A stretch of DNA of 64,000 nucleotides from Spirochaetia bacterium UBA5763. GTDB taxonomy: Bacteria > Spirochaetota > UBA4802 > UBA5550. Location: assembly GCA_002418835.1 (NCBI GenBank), contig DIEX01000033.1, positions 186,001 through 250,000 of the forward strand, written 5' to 3'. Of the stretch, positions 25,579 through 34,356 are shown piece by piece. A program made the translations under genes and the position numbers. How positions within the stretch are numbered: position 1 is the first letter of the stretch; every line of letters starts with the position of its first letter. The notes under the pieces were generated by a model. That model was not told the origin of the DNA. It saw only the letters and a program-made list of their open reading frames with translations, and did not search any database.

Positions 25579-26520
25579 ATGAAAGCTGTTCTTGTTAATC
25601 ATACTAAAACCATAATGAAAGCAATTGAAGAACTGGGCCCGGCATTCAAACTTGACGTTATTACCGCAGACCTTGATTCACTGGAAAAAACTGTGAATGA
25701 GGAATCTCCCGAAGCTGTTATACTTAACTGGGCCGAGGGTATGGCCCTTGAAACCTGCTCCTCCATAAAAAAAATAAAGAGCAAAAAAGGCAACCTCTAC
25801 CTTATACTGATAGGAACAAAAGACACACTCCATGAACTTAAAGACGGCATTGAGGCCGGTGCTGATGATTTTATTCTGATCCCCTTCACCAGAGAAGAAG
25901 TTATAGCGAGGATGATGATTGCTCAAAGAAATATCAACCTTAATGTATCACTCATAAAAACTAAAAAGAAACTCATTAAGCACGGGAAAGAGGACCCTGC
26001 GACCTCAACACTGAACAGACGCGCACTTATCGATGAAATCTCAAATGAAATCGGAAGGGCTTCCCGTAAAAATGAATTCACATGCGCCATAATGATCAAC
26101 CTCCACAACCACGAAGAGATACAGAAGGATTTCGGACTGAATATTTACAATTCACTCCTCGGGGAGCTTGCCGCGCGGCTGAAAAAATCGATAAGGCCAT
26201 ACGACAAAATCGGGCGATTTGAATTCGCAAGGTTCCTGATATTTCTCCCACACACAAAAAGTGATGACGCACAGAAAGTATCTGAAAGGATAATAAAAAA
26301 TATAAAGCAGAAAAAATTCAGATACAAAGACAGATACGTTGAGCCGTGCCTCTCTATAGGGATATCTGAACTCGATCCTGCTGATGTAATAAAGGGGGGG
26401 GATTCCGAAACCACCATGATAAATGAACTGATACTGGAATCATTTATCAGGCGGTCTGAATTCGCAACGTCAAACGCATGCGAAAAGGGGGTTGATACTA
26501 TCGAGGTTTACACCTTCTGA
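25579..26520 (+). CDS. Degenerate receiver-GGDEF protein (probably no cyclase activity)
   Basis: Cytoplasmic protein of 313 residues from the ATG at 25579; a TTG six bases earlier is less likely. Residues 1-115 have a receiver fold, but the acidic pair is lost (LVNHTK). The phospho-acceptor Asp is Asn (ILNWAEG), and the conserved Lys is replaced (ILIPF). Residues 130-300 match the GGDEF fold (DPATSTLNRRAL, CLSIGIS), but the active-site GG(D/E)EF loop reads GRFEF. Both modules therefore look inactive. The protein probably acts by binding a partner, or c-di-GMP, rather than by phosphorylation or cyclic-di-GMP synthesis. Confidence 0.85.
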   Translation: MKAVLVNHTKTIMKAIEELGPAFKLDVITADLDSLEKTVNEESPEAVILNWAEGMALETCSSIKKIKSKKGNLYLILIGTKDTLHELKDGIEAGADDFILIPFTREEVIARMMIAQRNINLNVSLIKTKKKLIKHGKEDPATSTLNRRALIDEISNEIGRASRKNEFTCAIMINLHNHEEIQKDFGLNIYNSLLGELAARLKKSIRPYDKIGRFEFARFLIFLPHTKSDDAQKVSERIIKNIKQKKFRYKDRYVEPCLSIGISELDPADVIKGGDSETTMINELILESFIRRSEFATSNACEKGVDTIEVYTF

Positions 26521-26523
26521 TTA

Positions 26524-27756
26524 TCAGTCAAGCTCGTGTATAAGAAGGCCGTCGCGCAGCTTCGGTTCAAACCATGTTGACTTCGGCGGCATAATCATCC
26601 CGGCATCTGATACATTCATCAGCTGCTCAATCTCTGTTGGGTACATTGAGAAAGCTACAGCGAAATCTCCTGAATCCACAATCTTTTCCAGTTCAGCGGT
26701 ACCCCTTATCCCTCCGACAAAATCTATCCTTTTATCTTTTCTCGGATCTTCAATACCAAGGAGCGGAGCAAGAATCTTTTTCTGAATTATTGTCACGTCC
26801 AGAGATTCTATCGGGTCAGAGGAAATTGTAAATGATGGCGTAAGAGTATACCACTGGCCGCCAATATACATGGAGAATGTGTTCACCTTTTCCGGAACCT
26901 TTACACCGCTCTTTGTCACAGTGAAATCCGCGCTGATCCTTTTAATGAAATCATCTTTGCTCATACCATTAAGGTCCTTCACCACGCGGTTGTATGAGAG
27001 AATCATAAGCTGCGAATGGGGGAATATTACAGAGAGGAATGAATTAAACTCCTCATCACCTGTGAAACTTTTATTCTTTTCACGCCTCATGTTCCCCACG
27101 CGCACACCTGATGCAGCCCTGTGGTGCCCGTCCGCTATATAAAGTTCATCGTTTTCAAAAGATTTTACAAGCTTATCAACAAGTGCGCCATCTTCGATCA
27201 CACGGACTATATGCCGTATCCCGTCAGAGGCTGTAATATCATAAGCAGGTTCAATCTTCATAGCCTGTTCAATGAGAGCTTTTCTATCCGCGTTATTATC
27301 CCTGTAGAAAAGAAATACAGGGCCCGTGTTTGCATTTACTATGTCAGTATGCCTTGTCCTATCCAGTTCCTTCTCTTCGCGGGTAAGCTCATGTTTCTTG
27401 ATAAGGCCTTTCATGTAATCGTCTATGCTTGCACAGGCAACAATTCCGGTCTGCATCCTGCCGTTCATTACCTGCGAATAAAGATAGAGCATAGGCTTTG
27501 CGTCCCTTACAAGGTACCCATTTTTCACAAACTGATTGAGAGTATCTTTCCCCTTCAGATACACGGCTTCTGAATATGGATCAGTACCGGAAGGGAGATC
27601 CATCTCAGATCTTGTTATGTGATAAAAATTGTAAGGGTTCTTACCTGCAATCTCTATAACCTCGGGGAGAGAAACAACATCATAGGGGAGTTCAGCTATC
27701 TTATCAGCAAGCTCCATCTTCGGTCTTAAAGCTTTGAAAGCTTTTATCTTTGCCAT
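26524..27756 (-). CDS. DUF1015 family protein
   Basis: Cytoplasmic protein of 410 residues matching DUF1015 along its whole length. The N-terminal IKAFKALRP...ELPYDVVS block and NPYNFYHITRSE fit, as do the central EEKELDRTRHTDIVNANTGPVF and YIADGHHRAAS segments. The family has no firmly established activity. It is often found beside serC/serA, and serC is divergently placed 247 bp away here. That proximity suggests a link to serine metabolism, but this is inference from context. Confidence 0.88.
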   Translation of the reverse strand: MAKIKAFKALRPKMELADKIAELPYDVVSLPEVIEIAGKNPYNFYHITRSEMDLPSGTDPYSEAVYLKGKDTLNQFVKNGYLVRDAKPMLYLYSQVMNGRMQTGIVACASIDDYMKGLIKKHELTREEKELDRTRHTDIVNANTGPVFLFYRDNNADRKALIEQAMKIEPAYDITASDGIRHIVRVIEDGALVDKLVKSFENDELYIADGHHRAASGVRVGNMRREKNKSFTGDEEFNSFLSVIFPHSQLMILSYNRVVKDLNGMSKDDFIKRISADFTVTKSGVKVPEKVNTFSMYIGGQWYTLTPSFTISSDPIESLDVTIIQKKILAPLLGIEDPRKDKRIDFVGGIRGTAELEKIVDSGDFAVAFSMYPTEIEQLMNVSDAGMIMPPKSTWFEPKLRDGLLIHELD

Positions 27757-27824
27757 TGAATATATTACCTCTTGTTAGATTTCATTATTATGATTTAATT
27801 CATTAAAACATAATCCCGGCAAAA

Positions 27825-27855
27825 CCCTCCGCCCCTGCACCCCGGAGGGGGCGCG
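27825..27855. repeat. GC-rich hairpin between DUF1015 and serC
   Basis: CCCTCCG and CGGAGGG arms flank GCCCCTGCACCC, the same GC-rich core seen in the other dispersed repeats (19812, 21391). The rest of the 27757-28003 gap is AT-rich. A TTGACA at 27936 has no well-spaced -10. Confidence 0.5.
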
Positions 27856-28003
27856 GATATACATTACCGGGAATTTAACCGGACAATTCCCTATAAATAA
27901 AAAATAATTTCAAGAATAAAATAAATCATTTGATCTTGACAGTATTTTATTGAAAACCTTCTGTAAATCCTTATAAATCATGGGATTTAAACCGGAGGAG
28001 TAG

Positions 28004-29086
28004 ATGTCACGAGTATATAACTTTTCAGCAGGGCCCGCGGTTCTCCCTGAATCTGTACTTAAAAAAGCCGCTTCCGAAATGCTTGAATACGGCGACACAG
28101 GGATGTCAGTAATGGAGATAAGCCACCGCTCCTCCGCCTACATGAAGATCCAGAAGGACGCGGAAATGCTGCTTCGTAAACTGATGAATATACCTGACAG
28201 CTACGCCGTTCTCTTTCTCCAGGGTGGAGCCTCTCTCCAGTTTTCGATGATCCCCATGAATCTAATGACAGTGAATAAAAAATTCGACATCATACATACA
28301 GGTGCATGGACTGAAAAAGCAATTAAGGAGGGGAGAAAATTCGGTGAGGTAAACATTGTTGCTTCTTCAGAGGATACAACCTATACATACATCCCTGACC
28401 TTGACAGAATTAAGTTCTCCCCTGACGCGGATTATGTACATATCTGCTATAACAACACAATATACGGAACAAAATACAGCAGGCTCCCTGAAACAGGGGA
28501 TATACCCATCGTTTGCGACATGTCCTCCTGTATACTTTCAGAGCCCTACAATGTTGCAGACTACGGAGTAATTTTTGCAGGTGCGCAGAAAAATATCGGT
28601 CCCGCAGGTGTAACCATTGTAATTATCAGAAAAGACCTCATGGAGAGAGCAGATAAAACTCTACCCGCAATGCTTGATTTCAGGACTCATGCGGAGAGTG
28701 ACTCGCTCTTCAACACTCCACCCACATACGCTGTTTATATTGCAAAAATGATTTTTGAATGGCTCCATGACATGGGTGGAGTTGAAGCAATGCACAAAAT
28801 CAACATGGAGAAAGCCGGGCTCCTCTATGACTTCATAGACAGCTCTTCAATATTCAAAGGAAATGTTGAGAAAAACTCCAGATCCATAATGAATATCACA
28901 TTCAGCACAGGCGATAAAGACCTTGATGAAAAATTCGTTAAAGAGGCTTCAAAAAACAGTCTTGTCAGCCTTGCGGGACATAAGACAGCCGGCGGCATGA
29001 GAGCCAGCATATACAACGCCATGCCTCTTGAAGGGGTGAAAGCCCTTGTTGAATTTATGAAAAAATTCGAATCTGAAAACAGATAA
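28004..29086 (+). CDS. serC: Phosphoserine aminotransferase
   Basis: PLP-dependent enzyme (360 residues) converting 3-phosphohydroxypyruvate and glutamate to phosphoserine in serine synthesis. It also serves the B6 pathway in some bacteria. It shows the N-terminal YNFSAGPAVLPESVL block, GMSVMEISHRS, LQGGASLQF, and the PLP lysine in FAGAQKNIGPAG, then GGMRASIYNAM near the C-terminus. GGAGGAG lies 4 bases before the ATG. No serA or serB is in the window. Confidence 0.97.
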   Translation: MSRVYNFSAGPAVLPESVLKKAASEMLEYGDTGMSVMEISHRSSAYMKIQKDAEMLLRKLMNIPDSYAVLFLQGGASLQFSMIPMNLMTVNKKFDIIHTGAWTEKAIKEGRKFGEVNIVASSEDTTYTYIPDLDRIKFSPDADYVHICYNNTIYGTKYSRLPETGDIPIVCDMSSCILSEPYNVADYGVIFAGAQKNIGPAGVTIVIIRKDLMERADKTLPAMLDFRTHAESDSLFNTPPTYAVYIAKMIFEWLHDMGGVEAMHKINMEKAGLLYDFIDSSSIFKGNVEKNSRSIMNITFSTGDKDLDEKFVKEASKNSLVSLAGHKTAGGMRASIYNAMPLEGVKALVEFMKKFESENR

Positions 29087-29216
29087 CCAGCTTAAAAACC
29101 ACTAATCCGGAGAGGGCGGCTCTTTTTTCTTAAAGAGTTGGTCTCATCTGCCGACAATTTAAACGTGGACAATGGATTTGCCACTTTTCTAAACATATTT
29201 ACATTACGGGTTATAT

Positions 29217-29798
29217 ATGCAGAACATGGATTTCTATGAAGGGAGACACCTGAGGGATATCCCTTCCCAGTTTGACAGGGTTGACCCTGAGTTTTTTACA
29301 AGGGGCTCAATGATGAACGGCAGGGAACAGGACTTTCAGAGAAAAAAAGCAACAGGGATGTTCACCATCATTACTGCTCTTATTATAATCTCTTTCACAA
29401 CCGGCCTTGTTATAGGTATTAAATTTGCAGGCGGTTCAGAGAGAAAAATTGTCGATGACAGAACAATGAATGCAGTGAATAGTATTAGCGCTAAAATGAG
29501 CGATGCTATAAAGGAAAATTCCGCTTCAGGTAAAACAGCAAGTGAAATATACCCGAAATCAGAATATCCCTTTGTAATACAGCTTTCAAAAGAATACACC
29601 GAGGGTGATATTAAAACCGTGGCTCAATTCCTCAGCGCAAAAGGCCATACAGTAATAGTTTCACAGAGCAACGGTGCTTTCAAAATTTTCACCGGGCCGT
29701 ATAAAACCGAAACAGATGCGAAAAAATCTCTTTCCGAAATTTCTCTTTACAAGCAATACGCCATTTCGACAAATGCACAAATAGTAAAACGCATTTAA
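29217..29798 (+). CDS. SPOR-domain membrane protein
   Basis: Bitopic protein of 193 residues with a cytoplasmic N-terminus of about 45 residues, one membrane helix (about 48-72) and a periplasmic part ending in a SPOR-like domain (about 118-190, FVIQLSKEYTEG ... FKIFTGPYKTETDAKKSL). SPOR domains bind denuded peptidoglycan glycans at septa. The C-terminal repeat match is moderate, so SPOR is probable rather than certain. The start is weakly supported because no good Shine-Dalgarno is visible; M4 is an alternative. The acetyltransferase gene follows after 12 bp. Confidence 0.75.
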   Translation: MQNMDFYEGRHLRDIPSQFDRVDPEFFTRGSMMNGREQDFQRKKATGMFTIITALIIISFTTGLVIGIKFAGGSERKIVDDRTMNAVNSISAKMSDAIKENSASGKTASEIYPKSEYPFVIQLSKEYTEGDIKTVAQFLSAKGHTVIVSQSNGAFKIFTGPYKTETDAKKSLSEISLYKQYAISTNAQIVKRI

Positions 29799-29810
29799 CC
29801 GGGAACTGAA

Positions 29811-30269
29811 ATGAATACAGTCGTTAGAACAGCCGCCGAGGGGGATGTAGAATTTATCTACTCCCTCATTTCGCATTATGCCTCAGAAGGTGTAATACTC
29901 GAAAGAACCAGGGAGGATATCAGGAGCAATCTTGAAAATTTCCTTGTGGCTGAAGTTGACGGCAGGCTTGCGGGATCTGTTACTCATTACGGATACGGTG
30001 AGATGCTTAAAGAGGTACGTTCCCTTGCTGTGCACAGCGATTTCCAGGGTCTCGGGATCGGAAGCAGACTGCTTCAGGAACTTATTTCCACAGTAAGGGC
30101 AAAAGGCCGTGCACGGATTTTTACTCTCACATACAAACCGGGTTTCTTTGAAAAAAACGGATTCACCCCTGTACCGAAAGATGATTTCCCTGAAAAAATA
30201 TGGAAGGACTGCATTAACTGCAGGGACAGGGAGAAGTGCGGGGAAACCGCTCTTATATATAAAGATTAA
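29811..30269 (+). CDS. GNAT acetyltransferase, ArgA-like (short N-acetylglutamate synthase type)
   Basis: Acetyl-CoA-dependent N-acetyltransferase of 152 residues. The CoA-binding loop reads SDFQGLGIGSRLL, preceded by the VRSLAVH strand. The C-terminal segment KIWKDCINCRDREKCGE, with its Cys cluster, is typical of the short N-acetylglutamate synthases and of the domain fused to some ArgH enzymes, so arginine synthesis is the likely pathway. No other arg gene is present. Its TAA shares the palindromic TTAA with the stop of the convergent gene at 30266. Confidence 0.82.
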   Translation: MNTVVRTAAEGDVEFIYSLISHYASEGVILERTREDIRSNLENFLVAEVDGRLAGSVTHYGYGEMLKEVRSLAVHSDFQGLGIGSRLLQELISTVRAKGRARIFTLTYKPGFFEKNGFTPVPKDDFPEKIWKDCINCRDREKCGETALIYKD

Positions 30270-31135
30270 TCCGAGAATACCAGATGCTGAAGCATAAGTT
30301 TTGCACTTTCATAAACTTCCCCGGATAGACTCTGGTGATAAAAAACCCTGGCCAGATGAATCCTGTTTCTGCTGACGTAAATCCCCTCCACCCCTGAAAC
30401 CTGCGCATCACCCGGATATTTTATATCATAAAGAATCCTGTCATCGCGCTGCATTATCTCTTTACGCAAAAATGAATCCGCGCCGAGTTCATGAATCCAT
30501 ATATTCTGCGCTTCCATAGTTGTGGGCGCCCCGCCCTTCAGAATTCTGCTCTCAATACCTGCTATATAATCAAAACCCTCGTAATCTCCTTTTTCATTGA
30601 CCTTCACACCAAACTTAAGGCCATACCCTGTCCCCCTGTACTTCCACTCCTTTTTAATGATACTTGGCCTGTGAGCGATTGTTATACCGTAGAACAGTTT
30701 GCTGTTTGTAAGATAGTACCTGTCGTTCTCCCCTGTAAGAGTTATGGCTGACTCCATATCATATAATTCATACCTTGTGCCGTGCTTCTTTTCAAGATAA
30801 TTCATCCATTTTGCTGATTCTATCTGCACTTTTCTGATCCTGCTGCTGGTGCTGCCGAGAGTCCGTATCGATTTAAGGTAGAAAAGCCCCTCCGGATATT
30901 TCTTCTCATTTATCAGCTCAACGCCTGTATTATAATAAAAATCTATACCTTTTTCTGTTACAGGAATTAACTGAATATCCGGGGTTTCAGCTATCCTTAT
31001 TTTAAAAGAGCGGTCATAATAGTAGGAGTTCCCCTCCCTGTCTTTGAAATACTTCCAGTCAGGCATCTGCGGGGTGACAATAACCGGGAAATTAAGGATG
31101 AGTAGTATCAGAACAGGAAGGGATATTTTTTTCAT
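30266..31135 (-). CDS. Exported protein of unknown family
   Basis: A protein of 289 residues with a signal peptide (about 1-22, hydrophobic LPVLILLILNFPVIV). The mature part begins with WKYFKDREGNSYYYD, a motif often seen in exported proteins that use tyrosine-rich short strands, then a TPR-like segment (VELINEKKYPEGLFYLKSI). The rest has mixed beta character. It is the last gene of the operon led by the STAS/ATPase protein, beginning 10 bp after the tail-anchored gene. I do not recognise the family. Confidence 0.7.
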   Translation of the reverse strand: MKKISLPVLILLILNFPVIVTPQMPDWKYFKDREGNSYYYDRSFKIRIAETPDIQLIPVTEKGIDFYYNTGVELINEKKYPEGLFYLKSIRTLGSTSSRIRKVQIESAKWMNYLEKKHGTRYELYDMESAITLTGENDRYYLTNSKLFYGITIAHRPSIIKKEWKYRGTGYGLKFGVKVNEKGDYEGFDYIAGIESRILKGGAPTTMEAQNIWIHELGADSFLRKEIMQRDDRILYDIKYPGDAQVSGVEGIYVSRNRIHLARVFYHQSLSGEVYESAKLMLQHLVFSD

Positions 31136-31145
31136 CAGATGGAAA

Positions 31146-32225
31146 TTATGTTACGAATATAATAATGATGATGATAGATATAACGAGTATAACAAATAAT
31201 ACAGAAACAAGTATTGTGATCCAGTTATTCGGCTCTTTCATCTCCTCATTGGAATTTCCATTGGACGCCGCTATATGAGTCATCTCTGTCTGGATTCTTA
31301 CAGGTTCTTCTTCAACAATCTTGGAATAAATACCCTTAGCCACCAGCACATAGAGTATCACCCCTTTGCTCTCCTCGTTAGGAACAATCTCTACAACTCT
31401 TCCAACAACCGGGAGAGGTTTCCCTTCATGGTCTCTTGCCTTATATGCGTCTATGATTCTTTCAGACACGGGATCACCGGCTGTTAAGGATACAAGGATT
31501 CGCTCTCCGGCAGTGAGTTCTGCAATAGGTTTACCTTTAACCGGGGAGAGGACACAGCACCCTTCCACGATAAAAGATGCTTTTGATTCAAACTCTGACA
31601 GTTTCTTCCTGAATGGGGTATCCGGAACTTTTTTAAAATCCTGTTCAGAAGCCTCTGTCGCAGTTTCCTGAGGGGATGGTGACTCAGGAAGCATTATCTC
31701 TATACCCATAAGCTCAACGTCCATTGAGGTTGTTTTCTCAAGTTCAACCTGACATTTGGCTTTTTCAGATTTAAAGATCTCCTTAATCATATCCTGCAGT
31801 GCAACAGAGAGATATTCCAGGTTCATCTTCTGCACGTCTGGGAAAACATCCCGCTTAATCATTAAATCAAGGAGACTGGCTGTAAGCCTCCCTGAATCAA
31901 TAGCGTCACCACCTGTTTCATAGGCCTCAATATTTTTATAAAGAGATTTCCATTCATCAAAAATCCGCACCTTTGTATATGTGCCTGTATTTGTTGAAAG
32001 GACAGTTTTCACAGAGGAGATATACTCCTGGGTAGTATTAATAAAAGCAATAAAAGCCCCTGACTGGTTATAATCCGGTATTATAAATTTACCTTTGATC
32101 GCGACAACATCCTGCAGTTTGCCGGCAGCCATGAATTTTGCTTTTTCCATGTCCCCGGCAGTATACTTCAGTGCTGTCTCAATCTTCTTCGCTTTTTCGC
32201 TTACGCTGTCGTTCTGGCCTGCCAT
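31146..32225 (-). CDS. Tail-anchored cytoplasmic protein of unknown family
   Basis: A protein of 359 residues. About 330 residues are soluble, mainly helical in the first half (MEKAKFMAAGKLQDVVAIKG, YISSVKTVLSTNTG). The second half looks beta-rich, with AELTAGERILVSL and VVGRVVEIVPNE blocks. The C-terminus is a single very hydrophobic helix (ITILVSVLFVILVISIIIII) with three residues after it, so the protein should be tail-anchored with its bulk in the cytoplasm. Its ATG overlaps the stop of the preceding gene (TAATG). Co-transcription with STAS/ATPase proteins suggests a membrane output or localisation factor (inference). Confidence 0.75.
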   Translation of the reverse strand: MAGQNDSVSEKAKKIETALKYTAGDMEKAKFMAAGKLQDVVAIKGKFIIPDYNQSGAFIAFINTTQEYISSVKTVLSTNTGTYTKVRIFDEWKSLYKNIEAYETGGDAIDSGRLTASLLDLMIKRDVFPDVQKMNLEYLSVALQDMIKEIFKSEKAKCQVELEKTTSMDVELMGIEIMLPESPSPQETATEASEQDFKKVPDTPFRKKLSEFESKASFIVEGCCVLSPVKGKPIAELTAGERILVSLTAGDPVSERIIDAYKARDHEGKPLPVVGRVVEIVPNEESKGVILYVLVAKGIYSKIVEEEPVRIQTEMTHIAASNGNSNEEMKEPNNWITILVSVLFVILVISIIIIIIFVT

Positions 32226-32695
32226 TATATTTCCTGCCCACCAAACATACTCTTTTCGAGAATCTCATACTTCTTCTGCGGGGAGAGATTAATCATCTTC
32301 TTCACACCGCTTAAGACTTTTACGAAATACTTCTGCTGAACCTTAATTATATAATAGCCCTTCTCTGACAGTGAATCATCAAGTTCATATTTATCTGAAC
32401 TTAAGTTTATCCCGGCAGATGGCCCCATGGTTTTTACAATATGCTGCGGAAGAATATACTTTATTGAAAGCTTCTCCACCCCCAGCTCCAGTCTCTTCAT
32501 GTTTCTGAATGATGAATACTCTTCCGGCGGTAGATTCTGCCAGAACCTTGGATTAGCTGAAAGCACAACAGCAGCAGCGGCCCTCTCCTCATCTACAAGC
32601 ACTTTCACATAAGTATTAAACTGTTTATAGGAGGACAGCAACCCGAAAAGGCTGTCATCTTTTATGCTGTTATCGCTCTTCCCCTTTTTTTTCAT
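32225..32695 (-). CDS. Small cytoplasmic protein of unknown family
   Basis: A protein of 156 residues with no signal, membrane span or Cys motif. It starts with a charged KKKGKSDNS stretch, then predicted helices (FGLLSSYKQFNTYVKVLVDEERAAAAVVLS) and a short beta-rich middle. It sits 20 bp downstream of the STAS-HTH gene and overlaps the next gene by one base. I do not recognise it; its place in the operon is the only clue. Confidence 0.65.
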   Translation of the reverse strand: MKKKGKSDNSIKDDSLFGLLSSYKQFNTYVKVLVDEERAAAAVVLSANPRFWQNLPPEEYSSFRNMKRLELGVEKLSIKYILPQHIVKTMGPSAGINLSSDKYELDDSLSEKGYYIIKVQQKYFVKVLSGVKKMINLSPQKKYEILEKSMFGGQEI

Positions 32696-32715
32696 AAATA
32701 GCCGCTGCTTGTAAT

Positions 32716-33258
32716 CTATACAGAGACAAACTCTCCGTCATTTCTCCTTATTACTCTGAGCCTCATAAGCTCTTCAAGGATCTTCTTAAGAACCCCGGTT
32801 TCCATGCCGCAGAATCTTGATATCTCTTCAACTCCTGCGTGATGATTGAGCTTGAGATAATCTATTATATCACTCTCATGCTCAGTTAGCGGGCCGATGT
32901 AGTACCTGTTGTTTTTCCCAAGTTCCTCGCGTATTACAGCAAGCCTGCCACTCTTATAATTAGAGTATGAATTAAATACAGAGTCAATATTTATTTCAGA
33001 TACCGGAGATATATTCCTTACTTTTATATAAAAATCAGCGGTTTCAGCATCAATAATAAGTTTAACCAGGAATTCATCAATGAATGAGGAATCTATGACT
33101 TTAACATTTTCAAAATCCAGGACTACTGTTTCACCCTCTCCGATGATGGAGAGCTTATCTTTCATCTTCGCATACATAAGCCGCCCCACAGGCCTTGTTA
33201 TAAGATCCGGGAGTTTCATTTTAGTTTCTCGGGCAAGCTTTGCCACCTTAATAATCAT
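32716..33258 (-). CDS. STAS-like (DUF4325-type) protein with C-terminal winged helix
   Basis: A protein of 180 residues from the ATG at 33258, chosen because GGAG lies 6 bases upstream and the start falls just after the upstream stop. A longer frame to 33390 would overlap the upstream gene. The N-terminal half has ETVVLDFENVKVIDSSFIDEFL, a STAS-like pattern with Ser residues where partner-switch STAS proteins are phosphorylated. The C-terminal part (about 115-178) resembles a winged helix (GVEEISRFCGMETGVLKKIL, LRVIRRNDGEF). It is probably the antagonist or target of the ATPase encoded just upstream. Confidence 0.78.
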   Translation of the reverse strand: MIIKVAKLARETKMKLPDLITRPVGRLMYAKMKDKLSIIGEGETVVLDFENVKVIDSSFIDEFLVKLIIDAETADFYIKVRNISPVSEINIDSVFNSYSNYKSGRLAVIREELGKNNRYYIGPLTEHESDIIDYLKLNHHAGVEEISRFCGMETGVLKKILEELMRLRVIRRNDGEFVSV

Positions 33259-33268
33259 ATAATCTCCA

Positions 33269-34159
33269 TTATGATGAAAGAGAAATTGAAATCTGTGTTC
33301 CGTCAAATTGAGGGAGGTCATTCCTGAGAAATATGTTTTTCCCGCTTCCGTCTTTTCTGTTATACAGGGCTGACAGTGAAGAAGAATCACTCCTTAAAAA
33401 AACAGATCCCTTCAGCCTCTCTGTAATGGCATTAACCTGACATAAGCCGTATCCGAATTCCCTCTTACTTGAAATCGGAGTTGTAAGAGCCTTTTCAATC
33501 AGTTCAGCTCCTGTGCTGTAGGTTATTTCACTCTTCTGTTCAAAACTCTTCCTGATGCCGATTCCGGAATCGGATATCACAAGTCTTGCTATATTTTCGT
33601 TTCCGGTTTTATATGTCTGCATTGCCAGAAACCCTGTATCCATTGAATGCTCAAAAATATTCTGGCAGAGTTCCGAGATAACTGTGACAAAGTAATCCAC
33701 CACCTCTTCATTCATCCAGAACTTCAGTATTCCGTGCGCCCTCTTCCTGAAAAGAGCTATGACAGATGCAATAACATTAACGCTCTGCCTCTCCTTGTTT
33801 GGTATTTCCACAATTTCAAGAAGCCTGCTGCTTGATATGTTTCTTTTAAGCACCATACTGTCCGGAATGGTTTCACTTACACTGAATATATCCCTGCTTA
33901 AAAAATCCATTCTGGTGAGATACTGATTTATCTGGAGCGGAATATTAACGAGCCTGATCCTCTCCCCCCTTTTTCTGAGGTAGTTACGCCCCATCAGAAG
34001 AAATGAAAGCATCGAGTACGGCTCAATGAAAGCTACGCGCGACATGTCGATAACTCCGCCGGAGTTCAGAACTGTATCATTCATTGCCACTATATTCTCA
34101 AAAATATAAGGGTCCCTGAATCTGTCCGGCATTATTAATGTCCTGTCAGAAGCGCTCAT
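33269..34159 (-). CDS. STAS-GHKL ATPase regulator (RsbW/SpoIIAB-like kinase domain)
   Basis: A cytoplasmic protein of 296 residues. Residues about 30-95 look like a STAS domain (VIDMSRVAFIEPYSMLSFLL). Residues about 130-290 form a GHKL ATPase with N box ISELCQNIFEHS, G1 box ISDSGIGIRKSF and a GYGL G2 loop. There is no HisKA, so it is an anti-sigma/serine-kinase-type ATPase rather than a two-component kinase. It heads a five-gene operon with a STAS-HTH protein. AAGGAAAG precedes the ATG. The substrate is not known; the neighbouring STAS protein is the obvious candidate. Confidence 0.82.
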   Translation of the reverse strand: MSASDRTLIMPDRFRDPYIFENIVAMNDTVLNSGGVIDMSRVAFIEPYSMLSFLLMGRNYLRKRGERIRLVNIPLQINQYLTRMDFLSRDIFSVSETIPDSMVLKRNISSSRLLEIVEIPNKERQSVNVIASVIALFRKRAHGILKFWMNEEVVDYFVTVISELCQNIFEHSMDTGFLAMQTYKTGNENIARLVISDSGIGIRKSFEQKSEITYSTGAELIEKALTTPISSKREFGYGLCQVNAITERLKGSVFLRSDSSSLSALYNRKDGSGKNIFLRNDLPQFDGTQISISLSS

Positions 34160-34304
34160 CTTTCCTTCCGGTAAGAGATATGTGTATCTTTTTATTGATC
34201 GGTATACGGAGTATTAAACATGAACATTAAATATTAAAAAATGTTTGCCATTAAACGCCATATAATCACTTTAAATTATCAACATAGATAAAGTTATAAA
34301 AATT

Positions 34305-34333
34305 TTGTACACTTCGCATTCAGCTATTATATT
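34305..34333 (+). promoter_or_regulatory. Probable promoter of the M18 aminopeptidase gene
   Basis: TTGTAC, 17 bases, TATATT, then an ACGAGG ribosome site 7 bases before a GTG start. The divergent ATPase operon starts about 145 bp to the left. Confidence 0.45.
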
Positions 34334-34356
34334 TAATTCATATAACGAGGTTTATT

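Noticed and set aside
27936..27967. TTGACA before serC
   Set aside because: No -10 box at a normal distance; the nearest TGTAAA is 20 bases away.
29087..29216. Possible structured leader (GGCGG...CTGCC with an inner CTCTTT/AAAGAG hairpin) before the SPOR gene
   Set aside because: Pairing is short and includes a wobble; it matches no riboswitch or RNA family I know.
33259..33390. N-terminal extension of the STAS-HTH protein
   Set aside because: It overlaps the upstream ATPase gene and lacks STAS-like content; GGAG before 33258 supports the shorter form.
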